A stretch of 39,369 nucleotides of DNA from Bacteroidales bacterium (GCA_016288775.1 JAEELG010000032.1:1-39369), one strand, 5' to 3'. Positions 30,113 through 38,726 are shown, counted from the stretch's first letter. The notes: generated by a model not told the origin, from the sequence alone. Numbers and translations are program-made.

Positions 30113-33100
30113 ATGTTCACGAAACTCTACTCCCGGATTAAATTGTTCCTTCCTCTGCTTGCCGGCCTCGCGCTTATGGCTTCCTGCAAGGACGAAACGG
30201 TAACTGCATTCAACAGGCTTGCCTGCCAGAATTCGCCGCAGACCCTCGGCGCCGACGGTACGGCCACCCTCACGTTCTATTGCTACTGGGACTGGGAAGC
30301 CAACCCCGATAGCGAACGGAAAAACCAGCCCGTGATTGAAATCCCCGTTACATTCACTGCCGTCGGCGGCACATGTACGGAGCGCGCCACAACGGATCGA
30401 AACGGCCTTGTGACCTGCGTCTTCGAGGCGTCGAACCTTGCAACCTTCGAAGGCGGCACCGTGACCGCGACCGTAGAAAGGTTCTTCCGTGACGGTACAG
30501 GAAGGGAAGAATACGCGATCTCTACAGCAACCGCCGTGGGAGAGATCCTCCCGGGGGAGCGCCCGTCCAAGGAAAAGGCCAAGCCCAAAATAAAAATCAT
30601 TGGAGACGAGAAACCCGTAATAGGGGACAACGGCAAGAGCAAGCTCATCTTCGAAGTTTCCGAGAAGGTGGAGGGCGAGGCTGCCGAGCGTGCCGTCCCG
30701 GGCACGGAGGTGAAGATCGAAAGCAACAAGCCCGACAAGGTCACCGTAACGCCCGAGAAGGCTGTGACCGACGAAAAGGGCCAGGTGTCGGTCGAAATGG
30801 AGGCCAAGGACAAGGAGTCCTTCGAAGGTGCTGAAGTCACCGCCAAGGCGGATGTCCGGTATTCCGACGGCAACGTTCCGGTGGAAACCACGGTCCGGGT
30901 CGAGCCCAACAAGAAGATAACCTACACCCTTGCCTGCACCAATCTTCCCCAGGTGGTGAACGCGGACCAGAACACTCTCACGTTCAAGATCAGCAAAGCC
31001 GTTGAGGGAATGGAGGTTACGGCCCCTGTCTATGGGGCGGCGGTAAGCTTTACCGCAGAAAACGGAACGGTCACGCCGGAGTCCGCCACCACCGACGGCC
31101 GCGGCGAGACGACGGCCCAGTTCAAGTTCAGCGGCGACGACATCAAGAAATTTACCGGAGGTTCCGTAATCGCCACCGCCACGGTCGAGGGCCAGGCACT
31201 CACCTGCACGGCACCGATAGATCCGCTCGAATATGTCGATGTTGCGTGCACCAATTCGCCCCAGACCATCGACGCAGACTGCAAGGCGTCCCTCTCCTTC
31301 ACACTGACAAAGGTCAACGGCGCCTCCAGGGAGCCCATAGCCAATACCAAAGTCGCATTCACCGCCACAAAGGGAAAATGCGACGCTGAAGGCACCACAG
31401 ACTCCAACGGCGCCGTAAAGGTGGCGTTCAATACAGGCGAAATCAGTATTGAGGACTTCGACAAGGCCACCATAACGGCAACTTGCACCTACGACGGCAA
31501 GGCATACTCCGGCGAGGGAGCGGTGTCCGGATTGGAGTGGACGTACAAGGTCGAATGCCTCGACGCTCAGCAGACTATCAGCGCTAAATATATGAGCAAA
31601 GCCACTATTTGGTTCAGGCTCACGGCCACGTCGGGCTCCATCACCAAGCCGCTCAAGCACAGAACCTTTGGCTTTACCGCCACCAATGGCAAGGTCGAGT
31701 CGTCCTCAATGTCGATATACACCGACGATGACGGCCAAATGGCTGCCGATTTCTACCCCGACGACGACTTATACTGCTTCGAAGGGGCAACCGTTACCGC
31801 CACTTTCGAAAGCAGTGATGGCAAGACGGCTTCCGCCCAGGGCATTGTGAAGGGCGTCGACTGGACCTACACAGTTGCATGCACCAACTCCGGGCAGGCC
31901 ATCGACGAGCAAGGCAAGGCATCGCTCGACTTTGAGGTCATAGCGGAAACCGACCATCCCACTGAAGGACACGTCAAGCGTTGGCCGTCCAGGGCGCTCA
32001 TCGCTTTCTCTTCCAGTGACGGTTCCGTCTCACCTGCCTCCGGCCTTACCAACGACGAGGGCAAAGCCACCGTAGTCTTCCAGACGAACGACGTGGAGAA
32101 CTTCACGGAAGGAAAAGTCACCGGAGCCTTCGACGGCACCATAAACGGCAAGACCGTAAAAGACAAGCCGCACGTCAAGACAGAAGGCACCGTCGTCGGC
32201 CTGCCCAAGGAAGGCATCGACAAGGCCAACTTGCTGAAAGACAACACGTATGTGGTAGTGGACAAGAACGGCAAGGAGGAAGAGGGCGCCTTCGACCCGA
32301 AGCACAACGAGTGGTCCATCAAGAAAGGTGAGGTATCCGTCATGCTGTATGAGCCCGATGAGTACGGCAGCACGGCCAGCATGTGCTATGGATATTGCCC
32401 GTGGGCCATGAGAAATACCCCCATCACTGTCGACCCCACCCTCTACCCTAAGATGAACTTCGAGAGCTACAAGAAAAACAGGCAGCTGTTCGCCCATCCC
32501 GGCAACATGAAAGAAAGCAGCAAGTTCATGGTCAAGACCAAAGGTACTTGGACCCCCAGTCCCCGCCGCACTCCCCGCAGGGCGGCAGAGTATACAGGAG
32601 ACCTCCAGTTCCTCTTCTATTATGAGTTCACCAACCAGTTCGACGGCGAAGACTACATCGTTTACGGCAAGGGAACCATGCACGAGCATGTTCCGGTGAT
32701 ATCGTACTTCCATCTCAAGGAAGAAGATACCTTCATGAAGGTGGGCGACAAATATACGGTAGAACTTGAATATTACAGCGAGGAAGAGGCTCCATGGGAC
32801 TGGAACGACGTGCAGCTCGTTGCCCAGGCCGGAGAGTACAGCGATTGGGCAGACAACAAGGACGAAGGCTACTTCAGCTGGGATGCCGCAACTCACACCC
32901 TTACGGCCCTGAAGGCTTACAGCAACGTCTATCCAATTTACCTGAAGTTCTCTCTCAAGAGCAGGCCAAGCGTTACCTGTATGCACCATTCCATCTGCGT
33001 GGGCCCGGGCTGGCCGTACACGTCGTTCACCATCAGTCCGGCGGAGCAGGAGATCACGCCGTACAGCGGCATGCAGTTCTCGGTCCAGTGGGAGCCGTCC

Positions 33101-33319
33101 TCCGAGGCATGGGATCCCGCGGCAATCGAGATCGACCCGGATTCCAACAAGAACAACAACTACCACTACATAGGCAGCAGTTATTACGGAACATACGGCA
33201 GCCTCTACATGTGGAAGCAGAGCAATCCCGTGTATGGCACGGAAACGCTTACTTTCCGCCTTAAGAGCAACCACAGCGTAAAGGCCAGCATGAAGATAAC
33301 GCTGAAGCCTTCGGAATAA
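30113..33319 (+). CDS. Large lipoprotein with tandem Ig-like (Big_1-type) domains
   Basis: A 1068-aa lipoprotein (ALMASC, Cys25). About six Ig-like domains of ~105 residues start near residues 36, 161, 273, 377, 480 and 588. Each has a head such as ACTNSPQTIDAD, a middle TTDxxGxxxxxF and a closing FxGxxVTATxE, which is the Big_1/invasin-like pattern. Several repeats share cysteines at the head and near the end, which could form disulfides. The final ~370 residues are an unassigned aromatic-rich region. Likely a surface stalk or adhesin; ligand unknown. ATG 30113 is chosen because the lipoprotein signal starts there. Confidence 0.8.
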   Translation: MFTKLYSRIKLFLPLLAGLALMASCKDETVTAFNRLACQNSPQTLGADGTATLTFYCYWDWEANPDSERKNQPVIEIPVTFTAVGGTCTERATTDRNGLVTCVFEASNLATFEGGTVTATVERFFRDGTGREEYAISTATAVGEILPGERPSKEKAKPKIKIIGDEKPVIGDNGKSKLIFEVSEKVEGEAAERAVPGTEVKIESNKPDKVTVTPEKAVTDEKGQVSVEMEAKDKESFEGAEVTAKADVRYSDGNVPVETTVRVEPNKKITYTLACTNLPQVVNADQNTLTFKISKAVEGMEVTAPVYGAAVSFTAENGTVTPESATTDGRGETTAQFKFSGDDIKKFTGGSVIATATVEGQALTCTAPIDPLEYVDVACTNSPQTIDADCKASLSFTLTKVNGASREPIANTKVAFTATKGKCDAEGTTDSNGAVKVAFNTGEISIEDFDKATITATCTYDGKAYSGEGAVSGLEWTYKVECLDAQQTISAKYMSKATIWFRLTATSGSITKPLKHRTFGFTATNGKVESSSMSIYTDDDGQMAADFYPDDDLYCFEGATVTATFESSDGKTASAQGIVKGVDWTYTVACTNSGQAIDEQGKASLDFEVIAETDHPTEGHVKRWPSRALIAFSSSDGSVSPASGLTNDEGKATVVFQTNDVENFTEGKVTGAFDGTINGKTVKDKPHVKTEGTVVGLPKEGIDKANLLKDNTYVVVDKNGKEEEGAFDPKHNEWSIKKGEVSVMLYEPDEYGSTASMCYGYCPWAMRNTPITVDPTLYPKMNFESYKKNRQLFAHPGNMKESSKFMVKTKGTWTPSPRRTPRRAAEYTGDLQFLFYYEFTNQFDGEDYIVYGKGTMHEHVPVISYFHLKEEDTFMKVGDKYTVELEYYSEEEAPWDWNDVQLVAQAGEYSDWADNKDEGYFSWDAATHTLTALKAYSNVYPIYLKFSLKSRPSVTCMHHSICVGPGWPYTSFTISPAEQEITPYSGMQFSVQWEPSSEAWDPAAIEIDPDSNKNNNYHYIGSSYYGTYGSLYMWKQSNPVYGTETLTFRLKSNHSVKASMKITLKPSE

Positions 33320-33325
33320 AATGAT

Positions 33326-33333
33326 TATCTTTG
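33326..33333 (+). promoter_or_regulatory. -7 box for the membrane protein-regulator pair
   Basis: TATCTTTG (exact TAnnTTTG) eight bases before ATG 33342 and inside a longer in-frame reading from 33321. It argues for the shorter start. No clear -33 element. Confidence 0.55.
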
Positions 33334-33341
33334 CCCCTGTT

Positions 33342-33929
33342 ATGGAACAATTCGACGCATTGGAAGTCATTGCCCGTACCAGGGGCAAAGTGGATATGGA
33401 CAGCACGCCCACAGGTGGGAGGCTTTTCCCCCTTTGGGGCTGGCTCACGGTCGTTTTCTATTCGCTGGAGTTTGTGGTCTCACATTGCCTGCACCAGGCC
33501 TGGGGCCTCTGGCTGTGGATAGGAATTCCGGTGGTGGGTTTCCCCTTGATGACTGTCTTCCTCCGCAAGGACCACGAGCGCACGCACATCCGCACGCACC
33601 GTTCAAAACTGGTGCTGGACTACTGGATATTCGCGGCGTGCGCCATCGGAATAGGGGGCTTCCTGTTCGGCTTTACCGGCCTGTACGAGACGGTGGAGAA
33701 CCCGATGATCTGCCTGCTCGTAGGCATAGGAGCCTTCATCACCGGTGAACTGGCCCGCTTTCGTCCGATGATAGTCGGGGGCCTGGCCGGTGCGGCCATC
33801 GGCATCTGCTCCTTCGTCCTGCAGGGAGAACTCTGGACCTGGCAGCTGCTTGCCATCGTTCTGGTTGCCGTAGTGGCGCTGATCGTTCCCGGACACATGT
33901 ACGAAAAGAGAGTCAAAGATGGAGTTTAA
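33342..33929 (+). CDS. Polytopic inner-membrane protein
   Basis: A 195-aa protein with a short soluble N-terminus (MEQFDALEVIARTRGKVDMD) and about six hydrophobic segments: LTVVFYSLEFVV, LWIGIPVVGFPLMTVFL, YWIFAACAIGIGGFLFG, MICLLVGIGAFI, MIVGGLAGAAIGIC and LLAIVLVAVVALIV. Unknown function. Its last 11 bases overlap the start of the winged-helix regulator, so the regulator probably controls or responds to this protein; such pairs are frequent in Bacteroidota. Confidence 0.75.
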   Translation: MEQFDALEVIARTRGKVDMDSTPTGGRLFPLWGWLTVVFYSLEFVVSHCLHQAWGLWLWIGIPVVGFPLMTVFLRKDHERTHIRTHRSKLVLDYWIFAACAIGIGGFLFGFTGLYETVENPMICLLVGIGAFITGELARFRPMIVGGLAGAAIGICSFVLQGELWTWQLLAIVLVAVVALIVPGHMYEKRVKDGV

Positions 33930-34209
33930 AGACCTGGATCCCATTCTCCACAACGAGTTGAGGCTCAAGATTATGGCAGCCCTCGACTCGCTGGACGACG
34001 CCGACTTCGTGTACCTCAAGGGGCTCACGAAGGCCACGTCGGGGAATCTCAGCGTACAGCTCACCAACCTGGAGGAGGCCGGCTACATCAAGGTCGCCCG
34101 CAGCGGCGAGGGCCGCGGCTCCCACACCGTCTGCCGCATCACGTCCCGCGGCGCCAGGGCCCTCCGCGACTACCAGAACGCCTTGCTCTCCTATTTCTCG
34201 CAGAAATAG
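33919..34209 (+). CDS. Winged-helix transcriptional regulator
   Basis: A 96-aa DNA-binding protein of the single-domain winged-helix type (MarR/PadR-like, HTH_34). It has HNELRLKIMAALDS as the first helix, then LTKATSGNLSVQLTNLEEAGYI as the helix-turn-helix, and a wing with VARSGEGRGSHTVCRITSRG. The C-terminal helix RALRDYQNALLSYF probably dimerises. Its start lies inside the end of the membrane protein gene. It is followed by a strong bidirectional terminator. Confidence 0.88.
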   Translation: MEFKDLDPILHNELRLKIMAALDSLDDADFVYLKGLTKATSGNLSVQLTNLEEAGYIKVARSGEGRGSHTVCRITSRGARALRDYQNALLSYFSQK

Positions 34210-34224
34210 CCGTTCAGACAATAA

Positions 34225-34259
34225 AAAACCGGCCTCGGGGTTGCTCCGAGGCCGGTTTT
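34225..34259. terminator. Bidirectional intrinsic terminator
   Basis: A 14-bp perfect stem (AAAACCGGCCTCGG at 34225-34238 with its complement at 34246-34259) and a 7-base loop, with A/T runs on both sides. It lies between the convergent regulator and secG genes and serves both. Confidence 0.9.
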
Positions 34260-34277
34260 ATGTGTCCGATGTAGTGA

Positions 34278-34628
34278 TTACTCGGTAGGAACTTCCGTGG
34301 CCGGAGCGGTCTGCTCGACGGGTGCGGACGGGAAGGCGGGAGCTTCGTCGGTGGTCACGTTCTCGAGACGGTCGGTCACGTCGATGCCGGTGCCGTTGGT
34401 TCCGGTGGTGAAGGAAGCCACGATGGAAACGACGATGATGAAGGCCACGAGGCCCCAGGTGATTTTCTCGAGGATATCGGCGGTCTGGCGCACACCGAAG
34501 GTCTGGTTGCCGGCGACGAAATTGCTGGCCATACCCTGTCCCTTACCGTTCTGAAGCAGCACAACCAGAATGAGGAGGACAGCTGCGATAACGATAAGCA
34601 CGGTCAATACTGTGAATAATGCGTTCAT
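34278..34628 (-). CDS. secG: Preprotein translocase subunit SecG
   Basis: A 116-aa inner-membrane subunit of SecYEG. Two membrane helices (LFTVLTVLIVIAAVLLILVVL and ITWGLVAFIIVVSIVASF) flank the SecG signature LLQNGKGQGMASNF...FG. The C-terminal tail rich in Thr, Pro and Ala is common in Bacteroidota. It begins one base after the TPR gene stop and closes the operon. Confidence 0.95.
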   Translation of the reverse strand: MNALFTVLTVLIVIAAVLLILVVLLQNGKGQGMASNFVAGNQTFGVRQTADILEKITWGLVAFIIVVSIVASFTTGTNGTGIDVTDRLENVTTDEAPAFPSAPVEQTAPATEVPTE

Positions 34629-34629
34629 A

Positions 34630-35232
34630 TTAATTTTTGTCTAATTTTTCAATAAGGGCTGCAAAGTAAACACTTTTTTCCGGATATCGCAAACTTAGCT
34701 TGGAATAAATTTGCTTTGCCTCATCGAGATAACCCTGTTCGGCATAGATTTCAGCCAGCGTTTCCGTGCAGAAATCGAAGACCTCCTCCGGCATCTCCGA
34801 AGGCACGTCTTCGCGCTCGGATGTGGCGAATCCCGAGAAAATGTTGTCGTCGTCGTGCCGCACCTCCTTGTACTGCGACGAGGAGAAATAATCCCCGCCC
34901 ACCACGAAGATGCGCCTCGCAGCCTCGGCAGGGGCCATTTCGGCGGGGGACTCTGCTTCCGGCTCTTTCGGAGCCGCCGGCTCGTTCACGCGCCGCAGCA
35001 ACTCGCCCGCCTGGCTGTCTGAATAATCGGCCTTGCGCCTCATCAGCGCAGACAGAAGGCGCCGCGAACCCACGTAGAGCGCCGCCTGAGACAGCTGCTG
35101 CCCGCTCAGGCCGCCGGACGCCGCCATCCGCGAACACAGCTCCATATGCGCTCCGGCGTACCAGGGATAGATGTTCACCACCCCCAGCAACTCCTCCATG
35201 TTCAGGCGCTTTATGTCGATGCTTCCTACCAT
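34630..35232 (-). CDS. TPR-containing protein between lptE and secG
   Basis: A 200-aa soluble protein. The N-terminal half is helical (IYPWYAGAHMELCSRM), the middle is a Pro/Glu/Ala-rich linker, and the C-terminal part has a TPR-like helix pair (ETLAEIYAEQGYLDEAKQIYSKLSLRYPEKSVYFAALI). It overlaps lptE by seven bases. Proteins of this shape occupy the same place between lptE and secG in other Bacteroidota, as I recall. Function unknown; envelope assembly is a guess from context. Confidence 0.75.
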   Translation of the reverse strand: MVGSIDIKRLNMEELLGVVNIYPWYAGAHMELCSRMAASGGLSGQQLSQAALYVGSRRLLSALMRRKADYSDSQAGELLRRVNEPAAPKEPEAESPAEMAPAEAARRIFVVGGDYFSSSQYKEVRHDDDNIFSGFATSEREDVPSEMPEEVFDFCTETLAEIYAEQGYLDEAKQIYSKLSLRYPEKSVYFAALIEKLDKN

Positions 35233-35723
35233 TGGGCCACGGCTGCGTTGAAAATGTCCTCCACCAGCTTTTCGATGATTTCCGCGCAGAGCGAACTCTC
35301 AACTGCGTCGATAGTGTTGGACGAATCGTATTCGGCGTACGACGAGAAGCTCTTTTCGAAGTCCTCCTCCGGGTGCTTCTTGTCGGTGAAACTCACTTTC
35401 ACGGTAACGGTGAGCTTGTTGCGCGCCGCCACCTCGTCGGCGGTCACAGCCGCAGCGGCGATGTCGTATCCGGTAATCTCGCCGGAGAGCTCCATGTCGC
35501 CGTCCATCTCCACCTGCTCCAGGCGAGTCATGCGGCGGAACTGCGAGCGGAGAGCCTCGGTGAGGTCGTTGCTGAGCGCGGGGTTCACCCTCATCGCCCT
35601 GTATTCGAACAGGTTGATGGTTATGCTGTTGACGTCGGGCTGGATGGAAGTCCCCGAGAACGAATAGATCCCGCAGGCTCCCAGGCACAGTGTCGCCGCC
35701 AGTATGGTCAGAAGCTTTTTCAT
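35226..35723 (-). CDS. lptE: LptE-like LPS-assembly lipoprotein
   Basis: A 165-aa lipoprotein (LCLGAC, Cys17) with the Bacteroidota LptE pattern: GIYSFSGTSIQPDVNSITINLF, then NPALSNDLTEALRSQFRRMTRL, then a strand segment MELSGEITGYDI. LptE plugs the LptD barrel that delivers lipopolysaccharide to the outer leaflet. It overlaps the sigma-54 activator gene by four bases and the TPR gene by seven. Confidence 0.88.
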   Translation of the reverse strand: MKKLLTILAATLCLGACGIYSFSGTSIQPDVNSITINLFEYRAMRVNPALSNDLTEALRSQFRRMTRLEQVEMDGDMELSGEITGYDIAAAAVTADEVAARNKLTVTVKVSFTDKKHPEEDFEKSFSSYAEYDSSNTIDAVESSLCAEIIEKLVEDIFNAAVAQW

Positions 35724-36928
35724 CCTTTCTTTTTCTTTTCGGCGAGTTTGCGGTAGATGGTGCGCTCCGAGATGCCGAGCTCGGCGGCCGCCGGCTTCAC
35801 CTTGCCGCCGTGGCGGGCCAGCGCGCGCTCGATCAGCTCGTCGCTCATCTGGCGCATGTTGACTTCCGGCAGATGCGTTTCCTCGTAGGCTGCGAACTGC
35901 TCCTCCGGCTCATCGGCCACGGGCTGGGCGATGTAGCCGTGATGCGGCTCCGCCGCTACCGCGGGAGCCTGCCCGTCGACCCGCACCTTAAGGGCGTCGA
36001 CCTCCTGCTTGAGGTCGAGTATCGCCTTGATGATCATTTGCTTGTCGGTGTCGCTGAAGGGAGTGGCTCCGCCCGCCGGAGCTCCCGAGGCATGCGCCGG
36101 CAGCAGCGAATCCTGCTCGTCCGGCAGGTAGCGGCCTATCACCTCGGAGCCCAGTTCAACGCGGTCGTCGCCGCCCCGCAGCGGCCGGCTCTCGATGGCC
36201 GTCACCGTCTCCGCCACATTCTTCAGCTGGCGGATGTTGCCCGGCCAGCGGTAGGCGCTCAGGCGCTGGATGGCGCCGAGGTCGAGCGTCACGCGGCAGG
36301 TGCCGTACTTCTGGGAGAAGTCGCTCGAGAACTTGCGGAACAGCAGGTAAATGTCGCTCTTGCGCTCGCGCAGAGGGGGCATCTGTATCTGGATGGAGTT
36401 GATTCTGTAGTAGAGGTCCTGGCGGAACTTGCCGGTGGCCACCGCGTACGACAGGTTCACGTTGGTGGCGCAGATCACTCGCACGTCGGTCTTTTCAACC
36501 TTGGAGGAGCCCACTTTCATGTATTCGCCGTTCTGGAGCACGCGGAGCAGCATGGCCTGCGTCTCCTTGGGCAGTTCGCCTATCTCGTCGAGGAACAGCG
36601 TGCCGCCGTTGGCCTCTTCGAAGTAGCCCTTGCGCTCGCCTACGGCGCCCGTGAAGGCCCCCTTCTCGTGGCCGAAAAGCTCGGCGTTTATGGTGCCCTC
36701 GGGAATGGCTCCGCAGTTGACTGCCAGGTACTTGCCGGTCTTGCGGCGGCTGTACTGGTGGATGATGTGGGGAATGTTCTCCTTGCCCGTGCCGCTCTCG
36801 CCTTCTATGAGTACGGTGAGGTCGGTGGGCGCTATTGCGACGGCCGTCTCCAGGGCCCTGTTGAGGGCCGGATCATTGCCGATTATATCGTATCTGTTCT
36901 TTAAGGTTTGAAGCTCTTGTGCGTCCAT
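35720..36928 (-). CDS. Sigma-54-dependent activator (AAA+ and Fis HTH, no receiver domain)
   Basis: A 402-aa enhancer-binding protein. The AAA+ domain carries Walker A GESGTGKE, the sigma-54-contacting GAFTGA, Walker B GGTLFLDEIGEL and the FRQDLYYRI arginine-finger segment. A ~100-residue linker with a coiled-coil-like part leads to the C-terminal Fis helix-turn-helix (ALARHGGKVKPAAAELGISERTIYRKL). There is no receiver or sensor domain at the N-terminus, so its activity must be set by level or by partners. I place the start at the second ATG (36928), because a -7 box ends one base before the first (36934). It heads the lptE-TPR-secG operon. Confidence 0.9.
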   Translation of the reverse strand: MDAQELQTLKNRYDIIGNDPALNRALETAVAIAPTDLTVLIEGESGTGKENIPHIIHQYSRRKTGKYLAVNCGAIPEGTINAELFGHEKGAFTGAVGERKGYFEEANGGTLFLDEIGELPKETQAMLLRVLQNGEYMKVGSSKVEKTDVRVICATNVNLSYAVATGKFRQDLYYRINSIQIQMPPLRERKSDIYLLFRKFSSDFSQKYGTCRVTLDLGAIQRLSAYRWPGNIRQLKNVAETVTAIESRPLRGGDDRVELGSEVIGRYLPDEQDSLLPAHASGAPAGGATPFSDTDKQMIIKAILDLKQEVDALKVRVDGQAPAVAAEPHHGYIAQPVADEPEEQFAAYEETHLPEVNMRQMSDELIERALARHGGKVKPAAAELGISERTIYRKLAEKKKKG

Positions 36929-36935
36929 TTCCATG

Positions 36936-36943
36936 CAAAGTTA
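36936..36943 (-). promoter_or_regulatory. -7 box for the sigma-54 activator operon
   Basis: The minus strand reads TAACTTTG, an exact TAnnTTTG match. It lies one base before the first ATG (36934) and seven before the second (36928), so the second is the likelier start. Confidence 0.5.
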
Positions 36944-36954
36944 TGAAAAAATCT

Positions 36955-36962
36955 TATCTTTG
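36955..36962 (+). promoter_or_regulatory. -7 box for the OmpA/TPR lipoprotein gene
   Basis: TATCTTTG, 33 bases before ATG 36996, back to back with the minus-strand box at 36936-36943. Confidence 0.6.
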
Positions 36963-36995
36963 TAATTCTGGCAACAAACATTTATAAAACAAAAT

Positions 36996-38645
36996 ATGAA
37001 GAGAATTCTTACAATCACCGCGCTTGCCGCGCTCACACTGCTCTCCGCCTCCTGCGCTAAATCCAGGATCGAGCAGATGAAACTCGCCGAGAACGTGGGT
37101 ATCCAGTGCAACCCCGAAGTGCTTGAAATCAAGGGGGGAGTGATTCCCGCAACCGTCACCGTCACCGTGCCCAAGGGCTACTTCCATCCCAAGGCCACCA
37201 TGGACGTGGTGCCCGTGCTCGTGTACGAGGGCGGCGAGTCCGTGTTCGGCACCCTGCAGTACCAGGGCGACAAGGTCAAGGACAATTTCAAGGTGGTGTC
37301 CGAGGCCGGAACCACAGTCACCGAGCGCCTCAGCTTCCCGTATAAGGAGGGTTGCGAAAAGGCCCATCTGGAGCTTCGCAGCGTAATACATTTCAAGAAC
37401 AAGGACTATCCCGTCGACCCGGTCAAGGTCGCCGATGGATGCATCGCCACCTACCAGCTCGCCGACATGGGCGGCCTGTACGATCCCAAGCCCGACGGCT
37501 ACCAGGCGGTGCTCCAGCGCACCACCGAGGGCCGCATCCTCTACGACGTGAACTCCGACAAGGTGCGCAAGGACCAGTTCGAGACCAACTCCATGGTCAA
37601 CTACAAGAACTCCCTCGACTACCTCAAGGAAGACGAGCGCACCACCATCAAGGGCACCCAGATCGTGGCCTACGCATCACCCGAGGGCGGCCAGGAATAC
37701 AACGCCAAGCTCTCCGACAAGCGTTCCGTCACCGCCAAGAAGGCCCTCGACACCGTGGCCGAGGACATCGAGTTCACCGGCATGGAGGTGAAGAGCGTCG
37801 GACAGGACTGGGAGGGCTTCCAGGAGGCCGTCGCCAAGTCGAACATCGAAGACAAGGACCTCATCCTGCGCGTCCTCTCCATGTACAGCGACCCGGCCGT
37901 GCGCGAAAGCGAGATCCGCAACATGTCGCAGATCTACTCCGAGATCAACAAGCGCGTGTTCCCCGAGCTCCGCAGGGCGCGCCTGGTCACCAGCACCGAA
38001 TTCCGCAACTACGATGACGACGAGCTCGTCGAGATGGCGGAGAAGAAGGGCCTCGACCGCTTCGACGAGCCCTCCGTGCTGCGCCTGGCCGCGATAGCCA
38101 AGACCCCCGAGAGCAAGGAGACGCTCTACAAGTACGCCATCTCCAACTTCAATTCCGACACCGCCCGCTACAACCTCGCACTGCTCTACCTCGAGCAGGG
38201 CAAGACCTCCCTCGGCGGCGCCTACCTGGGCAAGATCAAGGAGCCCGACGCCGACGTGATGAACGCCACCGGCGTGGTTGCCATGCGCAACGGCGACTGG
38301 GACCTCGCATCCAAGTGCTTCCAGAAGGCTGGCGACACCCGCTCCCGCGAGAACTTCGGCATCATGAACATCATCCGCGGCGACTATGCCACCGCAGCCA
38401 AGTCGTTCAGCGGCCTCAAGGGCGACAACGCCGCCATCGCCAACATCCTCAACGGTGACCTCAAGGCAGCGGCCGCGGCACTCGAGGGTGACGGTGCCCG
38501 CACCGACTACCTCCGCGCCATCATCGCCGCCCGTAAGGGCGAGGTCTCCGAGGCCCGCAAGCTTCTGGACGCCGCATGCGCTGCAGATTCCGCCCTTAAA
38601 GAGCGCTCCATCAATGATATTGAGTTCGCTGCGCTTGCCAATTAA
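36996..38645 (+). CDS. OmpA-domain/TPR-like lipoprotein
   Basis: A 549-aa lipoprotein (LSASC, Cys20). An N-terminal beta domain (~25-180) precedes an OmpA-like peptidoglycan-binding segment (~185-260: GRILYDVNSDKV, IKGTQIVAYASPEGG, NAKLSDKRSVTAKKAL). A helical part follows, then TPR-like repeats to the end (ARYNLALLYLEQGKTSLGGAYL, DWDLASKCFQKAGD, GDYATAAKSFSGL). It probably ties the outer membrane to peptidoglycan and scaffolds other envelope proteins. Strong codon bias toward C/G-ending codons suggests high expression. Divergent from the sigma-54 activator. Confidence 0.8.
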   Translation: MKRILTITALAALTLLSASCAKSRIEQMKLAENVGIQCNPEVLEIKGGVIPATVTVTVPKGYFHPKATMDVVPVLVYEGGESVFGTLQYQGDKVKDNFKVVSEAGTTVTERLSFPYKEGCEKAHLELRSVIHFKNKDYPVDPVKVADGCIATYQLADMGGLYDPKPDGYQAVLQRTTEGRILYDVNSDKVRKDQFETNSMVNYKNSLDYLKEDERTTIKGTQIVAYASPEGGQEYNAKLSDKRSVTAKKALDTVAEDIEFTGMEVKSVGQDWEGFQEAVAKSNIEDKDLILRVLSMYSDPAVRESEIRNMSQIYSEINKRVFPELRRARLVTSTEFRNYDDDELVEMAEKKGLDRFDEPSVLRLAAIAKTPESKETLYKYAISNFNSDTARYNLALLYLEQGKTSLGGAYLGKIKEPDADVMNATGVVAMRNGDWDLASKCFQKAGDTRSRENFGIMNIIRGDYATAAKSFSGLKGDNAAIANILNGDLKAAAAALEGDGARTDYLRAIIAARKGEVSEARKLLDAACAADSALKERSINDIEFAALAN

Positions 38646-38664
38646 ATAATTTTTCGTATCTTTG
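38635..38664 (+). promoter_or_regulatory. Promoter of rpsL
   Basis: TTG (38635-38637), a 19-base spacer and TATCTTTG (38657-38664). The -33 element lies inside the last codons of the upstream gene. Confidence 0.75.
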
Positions 38665-38715
38665 CGGTCCCTTTTTTGGATTTTTCCATTCAAGGGACCG
38701 TTTATTTTATTTATT
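38665..38715 (+). promoter_or_regulatory. Hairpin and T-rich tract in the rpsL leader
   Basis: CGGTCCCTT (38665-38673) pairs with AAGGGACCG (38692-38700), with an inner TGGA/TCCA hairpin (38777-like spacing at 38677-38688). A T-rich stretch follows. Its 5' arm starts at the predicted transcription start, so the message would begin with this hairpin. It could be an attenuator, a stabilising cap or the terminator of the preceding gene. Confidence 0.55.
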
Positions 38716-38726
38716 AACAAACACTT

